Positions 6,937 through 10,603 of a DNA stretch of 10,603 nt are shown here, in pieces (the first letter of the stretch is position 1; the number at the start of each line of letters is the position of its first letter). The translations under genes were made by a program, and so were the position numbers. The notes below the pieces were generated by a model, which saw only the letters and a program-made list of their open reading frames with translations, ran no database searches and was not told where the DNA came from. Source of the DNA: Nitrospirota bacterium (lineage in GTDB: Bacteria > Nitrospirota > Thermodesulfovibrionia > Thermodesulfovibrionales > JdFR-88); NCBI GenBank assembly GCA_021825785.1, contig JAKAGP010000023.1, positions 1-10,603 of the forward strand, in the 5' to 3' direction.

Positions 6937-8267
6937 GGCAAGTCCCCAAGAACCGGCAAAGATGATGCGCCAACCCGGCCCACGTTCTTTAGCACCTGTT
7001 TGGCGGCGACGGCTGACACAGCAAGCTGAAAGCCGGAATAGATGGGAACGGCAATCGACGCCCCACGCACACCGTAATAATATATCAGGGGTATTCCTAT
7101 GCAGAGACTTGCTACGGCGCCTGCTGTTTGCACAAGGGAAACGGCCTTTGTCTTTTTGTAGGCGTAGCATATTTTTTCAAAAACATAACTTATAACGAGA
7201 AAAGCGTATCCCAGCGCTATCCACGGCATCAATTCGACACCAGAACGATATTTTTTATCAAGCAGAAGGCCGGCTATTTCTACCCGCATCATCGTTATAA
7301 TTGCGACTAAGCAAAAACAGGCAAATACAGTAATGGACAGCATGGCCAAAAATGCCTTTTTCTCCTCCACCTTATCGCTTGAAGAAACCGCGTTGAAGTA
7401 AACGGGCCTCAGCGTCTGCTCAATTATGCCTCCGGCCATAAGAAACGGCCTGCTTGCAAGACCATAGGCGGCCCAGTATATGCCCACCTGTTCAAGGCCC
7501 GTCAGAGCGCCTATTACATAACGGTCACTGAGCGAGGTGATCCAGCCGACCAAGGCCATAGGTATTATTGGCAGGGCATAGCGGCGGATGCCCGCATACA
7601 GAGCCTCATCTCCCGCGCCGCGATCGCTTGCATGCGGATGCCCAGCTTTTTTGTAAAAACAAATCAAAACCATAAGAGAGCCCGCGAAATAGCCGGACAG
7701 AACAGTCCCGGCGGAACTGCCAAAGACAAGAACCGTGGCGGTCGCGGCCAAAAATCTTGCCCAGGCGTCCGTCGCCAGCCAGGCCGCCAGCGTTTTTTGC
7801 CTTCGGCTGGCGTTCAGAAAATTTCTTTCTTTGGTCTTTACTAAGTCGACTGTCAACAGGCCGCATAGAGATGCCAATGCCACTAGAAAAGTAATTTTTT
7901 TCCTGTAGGCGAGAAATAAAAATAGCACTGTAACGGCAAGAGCGGGAAAGAGCAGCTTTGCAGTCTTGAGCAAAAAGGCATTTATAGTCTCCCGCAGCAG
8001 CCGGACTTGCCCGGCCCTTGAGGCGTCCGGATAGAACCTCAGAGCCGCTTCGAGAAATGGGGTGAAGAATGTAGTCGTCACCAGAGCCGCGACGCCCGTT
8101 AGAAGGCTTACTGTTCCCATAATGCCGGGACTTACATATTGGGTCAAAATGCGCATACCGGTTAAAAAGCCCAATGCGGACGCGATCTGGCCGATGGTGA
8201 TCCAGACCCAATCGCTGAGAAGCGCGTCTTTTTTACCGGATATCCAGAGTGTGAGTTTCTTTGACAT
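6933..8267 (-). CDS. Wzx-type lipid-linked oligosaccharide flippase (MOP superfamily)
   Basis: This 444-residue inner-membrane protein with about 12 membrane segments probably moves undecaprenyl-linked repeat units to the periplasmic face. The first segments (about 20-40, 47-69) contain GQIASALGFLTGMRILTQY, the normal MOP N-terminal helix, followed by a TxxFxPFLEAALRFYP region. The centre contains SLSDRYVIGALTGLEQVGIYWAAYGLASRP (about 245-274), a strongly conserved stretch in Wzx and MATE-like exporters. Later helices lie at about 308-328, 345-365, 377-397 and 402-424. Start: ATG at 8265-8267 with a modest GAGA upstream. It is the first gene of the compact operon. Its stop overlaps the deacetylase ATG. 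The pairing with a Wzy-type polymerase downstream indicates a Wzx/Wzy-dependent pathway rather than an ABC-transporter one. Confidence 0.88.
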   Translation of the reverse strand: MSKKLTLWISGKKDALLSDWVWITIGQIASALGFLTGMRILTQYVSPGIMGTVSLLTGVAALVTTTFFTPFLEAALRFYPDASRAGQVRLLRETINAFLLKTAKLLFPALAVTVLFLFLAYRKKITFLVALASLCGLLTVDLVKTKERNFLNASRRQKTLAAWLATDAWARFLAATATVLVFGSSAGTVLSGYFAGSLMVLICFYKKAGHPHASDRGAGDEALYAGIRRYALPIIPMALVGWITSLSDRYVIGALTGLEQVGIYWAAYGLASRPFLMAGGIIEQTLRPVYFNAVSSSDKVEEKKAFLAMLSITVFACFCLVAIITMMRVEIAGLLLDKKYRSGVELMPWIALGYAFLVISYVFEKICYAYKKTKAVSLVQTAGAVASLCIGIPLIYYYGVRGASIAVPIYSGFQLAVSAVAAKQVLKNVGRVGASSLPVLGDLP

Positions 8268-8305
8268 TAAGAGTCTCTTTTTTCAGGCACTGCTCCGCCC
8301 CTTCA

Positions 8306-8330
8306 GTCACATTTTGTTAAAAAATGTGGC
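8306..8330. repeat. Hairpin upstream of the flippase gene
   Basis: CACATTTT (8308-8315) and AAAATGTG (8321-8328) form a perfect 8-bp stem around GTTAA. It extends by a T-G wobble and one G-C pair to 8306-8330. It lies about 40 bases upstream of the flippase ATG, within the predicted operon leader. It could be an operator or an mRNA structure; no U-run follows on the minus strand, so it is not a good terminator there. Confidence 0.45.
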
Positions 8331-8346
8331 CTAATGGGCTTTCTTC

Positions 8347-8395
8347 AAAAAAGACCGGCATGCTGGATTGCTCTCCCCTGCCTCAATTCCCGGTC
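8347..8395 (-). terminator. Possible intrinsic terminator after the propeller gene
   Basis: On the minus strand GACCGG (8390-8395) pairs with CCGGTC (8353-8358), followed directly by six T (8347-8352). The 31-base loop is long but can pair further internally (GGAATTG with CAATCC, one bulge). The site lies 16 bases after the propeller stop and would separate that gene from the polysaccharide operon. The large loop makes this only moderately convincing. Confidence 0.45.
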
Positions 8396-8410
8396 ATTAA
8401 ACTAAGCCGT

Positions 8411-9940
8411 TCATTTTCCAGAGACTTTATTTTGCTCAAGTGACTGAAGCATACCTTTCAGGGCCTCTATCGCCATATCCAATATCCTGCCTCTGTCTTT
8501 TGCGGGCAGCATGTTTTCAACTGCGCCGCTGGCAATTGTGCCGGACAATGGGCTGTTCATATTTGCGCTCTGATAAAGCCGTATGGCATGAAGAAGCTGC
8601 GGAAGGTTTTTGCCGAGGGTCTCGAAGACCGGATCAGGATGTCCTGAAGAAGGGATGCGCAGAATGGTGCCGTCTTCCATCATTTCAATGCCGCTCCCGT
8701 CATCCATCACTCCGAACAGGTTCTTCACGTATGGAGCAACATCATTCCAGTTTGGTTGTTTCAGAGGCGCCGCGAACATGTAAGCGGAGTTCGCAAGCGA
8801 GCCGACAAGCGCGGTATTTCCATATGCGCTGAGAGCAACGGAAACGCCAAAATCGTTGTTTGCCGCCGCATCCGAGGCTGACAACACCTGCTTTTGAGAC
8901 CATATATCGTCTTTACTCGTGAACACATAAGCTGCTCCCGACCTTTCATTTTTGCCGTTTGCGCCGATCAGGGCGGTATCACCATCTCCGCTTAAAGCCA
9001 CAGAGGTGCCAAATATTTCCTTGCCGGAAACCGTAAACTCCCGTTGCCATTTCCATACGGTGCCATAACACTTGAATATATATGCGGCCCCCGCGCCAGC
9101 GTTTTTGCCTATGGCGCCGATAATGGCTGTGCCGCCGTCCGCGTTCAGTGCCATGGACCATCCGAACGCCTCCGGTTCATCATTGACCGGAGGCGTTAAT
9201 TCCTGCTGCTTTTTCCAGACCGTTCCGCTGCGCGCAAATACGTAAGCCGACCCGGTCTGCCCGTATTTCTCATACGCTCCAATAAGGGCGGTCCGTCCGT
9301 CTGCGCTTAATGCTACCGATGATGCGAACCCTTCATACGGCAACCCGTCAGGGTTCGTCAATTCCTGTTTCTGCACCCATGCTGAGCCAATGCGTTCGAA
9401 CATATATGCGCGCCCGCGGAAGGCGTCCGCACCGGGCGCCCCGATGAGCGCGGTGCGGCCATCCCCGCTCATCGCTACAGTGAAAGCAAAATTGTCACCC
9501 GGCGCCCCGTCCGAAGGCGCCAGATCCCTCTTTTTCCACGTTGAGCCAGTGCGCGTAAACACGTAGGCCGAACCCATTTTGGTGTGTTTGCCGATCGCGC
9601 CAATAAGCGCGGTGCCTCCGTCTCCGCTCAGCGCAACTGACCAGCCGAACGCTTCCTGTTCCGTGCCGTCCTGCGAGGCCAGTTCATGCTGTTCTTTCCA
9701 TGCCGAGCCGGCTCGAGTGAATACGTACGCAGCACCGTGCTGGTTGCCTTTCTCATATGCACCAACAAGGGCGGTTCTGCCGTTTGCGCTCAGCGCCAGG
9801 GAGTAACCAAAATTATCCCCAGAGGAGCCTCCGATAGCACTCAGTTTGGCCTTCTGTAAAAAATGGCTGTCAGCATGGACGACACTTACGGCACAGAGCA
9901 TTAAGACGACTGCCGCCAAAGGAAAAATACGCCTCAACAT
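8411..9940 (-). CDS. Secreted seven-bladed FG-GAP-like beta-propeller protein with unknown C-terminal region
   Basis: This 509-residue protein has a clear signal peptide: RR, hydrophobic core FPLAAVVLMLCAVSVV, and cleavage predicted after VHA (residue 23). Residues 41-391 hold seven repeats of about 53 residues with the pattern FGxSVALSGDGxTALIGA...GAAYVFTRxGxxWxxQxEL. The anchoring phenylalanines are F44, F98, F151, F205, F259, F310 and F364. This is an FG-GAP / integrin-alpha-like propeller, usually an extracellular or periplasmic binding scaffold. The calcium-loop acidic residues are only partly kept (SGDG, SADG). Residues 392-509 are not propeller. They contain WNDVAPYVKNLFGV, an acidic MMEDGTI stretch and two amphipathic helices, and I do not recognise them. 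Start: ATG at 9938-9940 behind a strong GGAGGGG. It is probably its own transcription unit, given the promoter upstream and the possible terminator downstream. A link to the polysaccharide is inferred only from position. Confidence 0.88.
   Translation of the reverse strand: MLRRIFPLAAVVLMLCAVSVVHADSHFLQKAKLSAIGGSSGDNFGYSLALSANGRTALVGAYEKGNQHGAAYVFTRAGSAWKEQHELASQDGTEQEAFGWSVALSGDGGTALIGAIGKHTKMGSAYVFTRTGSTWKKRDLAPSDGAPGDNFAFTVAMSGDGRTALIGAPGADAFRGRAYMFERIGSAWVQKQELTNPDGLPYEGFASSVALSADGRTALIGAYEKYGQTGSAYVFARSGTVWKKQQELTPPVNDEPEAFGWSMALNADGGTAIIGAIGKNAGAGAAYIFKCYGTVWKWQREFTVSGKEIFGTSVALSGDGDTALIGANGKNERSGAAYVFTSKDDIWSQKQVLSASDAAANNDFGVSVALSAYGNTALVGSLANSAYMFAAPLKQPNWNDVAPYVKNLFGVMDDGSGIEMMEDGTILRIPSSGHPDPVFETLGKNLPQLLHAIRLYQSANMNSPLSGTIASGAVENMLPAKDRGRILDMAIEALKGMLQSLEQNKVSGK
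8768..9820 (-). repeat. Seven tandem beta-propeller repeats, about 160 bp each
   Basis: The seven blades sit at intervals of 54, 53, 54, 54, 51 and 54 residues. Blades 1 and 4 share GAYEK. Blades 2 and 5 share EAFGWS followed by an almost identical DGGTA(L/I)IGAIGK. Blades 3 and 6 are more alike in framing than in detail. The order therefore looks like a three-blade unit copied once (1-2-3 to 4-5-6) plus a shorter seventh blade. Confidence 0.8.
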
Positions 9941-9974
9941 ATTGCCCCTCCGGTTTAGCGGCCATTAATAACTT

Positions 9975-10003
9975 TGTATACTCCAAATCAATGTCCTTTT
10001 CAA
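9975..10003 (-). promoter_or_regulatory. Candidate sigma-70-type promoter for the propeller gene
   Basis: On the minus strand TTGAAA (9998-10003, five of six to consensus) is followed after 17 bases by TATACA (9975-9980, four of six). The -10 element lies 34 bases upstream of the ATG, leaving room for a short leader with the GGAGGGG ribosome-binding site. This is a motif match only. Confidence 0.45.
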
Positions 10004-10108
10004 CATGAATTTTTGCGTGCCGAGGGCTGACGGTAACGGTATAAATTCGGATGTGAAATTCAAAAAAAAGCTTCAATTCATATTTCTTTATAAATGCCCA
10101 CCCACTCT

Positions 10109-10145
10109 GTATAAAAAGGTAACATTTCTTGTTACCTTTTTATAC
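10109..10145. terminator. Perfect 16-bp hairpin, possible bidirectional terminator
   Basis: GTATAAAAAGGTAACA (10109-10124) and its exact reverse complement (10130-10145) flank a five-base loop, TTTCT. Each arm ends in a run of five A or T outside GGTAACA, so transcripts from either side would form a hairpin followed by a U-run. The stem is AT-rich, which weakens it as a terminator. It may instead be a regulatory or mobile-element-related structure. It lies 169 bases upstream of the propeller start and would insulate the locus from the right. Confidence 0.5.
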
Positions 10146-10407
10146 CATTTAATATGGTTTAACTTTTTCCGGTGTAGTGAATCCGGAACGCCCGAGCCGT
10201 GATGACCGATAGGGGGAAATTGGCAAAAAAGCAAATGGAAATCAAAACATTACAGTATCTTCCTTTCACATTGTTTTGGGGGACGTTATCCTCGCACAGT
10301 TCACCAAAAACAGGCCGGGTATGTGTATTGCATACGATAAATGTTGTAACTGGCCTTACCCGGGACCTCTTGTTCCGTGCAAAAAATTTTTTTAATGCCT
10401 CGAATTC

Positions 10408-10428
10408 TCCAAGAATCGCATTCTTGGA
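10408..10428. repeat. Perfect 9-bp inverted repeat
   Basis: TCCAAGAAT and ATTCTTGGA flank the three bases CGC. The near-symmetric, short-spacer form suits a dimeric regulator site or a small hairpin. No gene that it would control is visible in the window. Confidence 0.45.
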
Positions 10429-10603
10429 TTGTACAACAGATTTTTTTGGCACTTGAACTATGACGCTCACCCAAAAATGACTGGCTGGGCCAGGAATTAA
10501 AGCACCTTCTTTTAACGCTCAAAGACTGAAAAAAAAGCATCTACCCGAAACGAAAGATGGATAATGTGCATTCCCATTCACCGTGTTAGACGACTCAATA
10601 AAA

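Larger units (their letters stand above)
9941..10603. other. Gene-free region at the right end
   Basis: About 660 bases contain no reading frame I can support. Two short frames (103 codons on minus, 10159-10470, GTG start; 85 codons on plus, 10199-10456) overlap each other, lack a ribosome-binding site and show no recognisable motif. The identifiable contents are the propeller promoter (9975-10003), an A8 run near 10065, the 16-bp hairpin (10109-10145), a small ACCAT/ATGGT repeat beside it (10144-10158), a TTCCGG/CCGGAA stem (10167-10188) and the 9-bp palindrome (10408-10428). The part around 10060-10165 is markedly AT-rich compared with the genes. Confidence 0.5.

Noticed and set aside
6937..7170. 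N-terminal extension of the deacetylase frame (78 extra codons)
   Set aside because: It overlaps the flippase coding sequence entirely, is rich in basic and low-complexity sequence, and contains no family motif. The ATGA overlap at 6933-6936 gives a far better start.
9870..10076. 68-codon minus-strand frame upstream of and overlapping the propeller gene
   Set aside because: It crosses the promoter candidate and the strong ribosome-binding site and ends inside the signal-peptide coding region in another frame.
10199..10456. 85-codon plus-strand frame
   Set aside because: No Shine-Dalgarno, no family resemblance, and poly-T runs give most of its hydrophobic character.
10447..10463. TGGCAC resembling the -24 element of a sigma-54 promoter
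   Set aside because: The matching -12 element (TGC-type) is missing at the required spacing.
10159..10470. 103-codon minus-strand frame starting with GTG
   Set aside because: No ribosome-binding site, no recognisable motif, and it spans two palindromes while overlapping a plus-strand frame of similar size.
1..10603. Mobile element, CRISPR array or defence system
   Set aside because: No transposase or integrase, no terminal repeats, no regularly spaced repeats (the only tandem repeats encode propeller blades), and no nuclease or toxin-like gene is visible.

Overview
The window holds most of a surface-polysaccharide (exopolysaccharide, capsule or O-antigen type) assembly locus. All eight polysaccharide genes read leftwards on the minus strand, preceded by one secreted beta-propeller gene, also on the minus strand. 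A GT9 (heptosyltransferase-fold) enzyme, a Wzx-type flippase, a Wzy-type polymerase and a WcaF-type acetyltransferase together point to a Gram-negative bacterium. Nothing here fixes the lineage more closely, and base composition looks close to balanced. I see no transposase, integrase, tRNA, rRNA or CRISPR.

Layout in transcription order, right to left. 9941-10603 is about 660 bases without a convincing gene. It holds a perfect 16-bp hairpin (10109-10145), a second small palindrome (10408-10428) and a likely promoter (9975-10003). 8411-9940 encodes a secreted seven-bladed FG-GAP-like propeller with an unrecognised C-terminal region, followed by a possible intrinsic terminator (8347-8395). After that comes a tightly packed operon: Wzx-type flippase (6933-8267), cytosolic polysaccharide deacetylase (6199-6936), CgeB-type glycosyltransferase (5154-6191), GT9 glycosyltransferase (4076-5161), Wzy-type polymerase (2482-4074), GT4 glycosyltransferase (1277-2485), WcaF-type O-acetyltransferase (621-1202), and a further glycosyltransferase-like gene that runs off the left edge (1-513). 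Junctions from flippase to GT4 are ATGA overlaps or gaps of a few bases. The last two genes are separated by 74 and about 107 bases.

Inferred joint role: the glycosyltransferases build a lipid-linked repeat unit on the cytoplasmic face of the inner membrane. The acetyltransferase and deacetylase would decorate it, Wzx would flip it, and Wzy would polymerise it in the periplasm. The initiating phosphoglycosyltransferase, the export proteins (Wza/Wzc or KpsD type) and the sugar-nucleotide genes are absent and presumably lie outside the window.

The observations most worth a second look concern translation starts and structure. The GT9 gene carries its conserved N-terminus upstream of any ATG, GTG or TTG codon, behind a strong Shine-Dalgarno sequence. 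The left-edge gene has an A8 tract that puts a natural ATG one base out of frame, and a 13-bp repeat that duplicates its ribosome-binding site. The propeller shows a three-blade internal duplication. I do not see a clearly new defence or mobile system.
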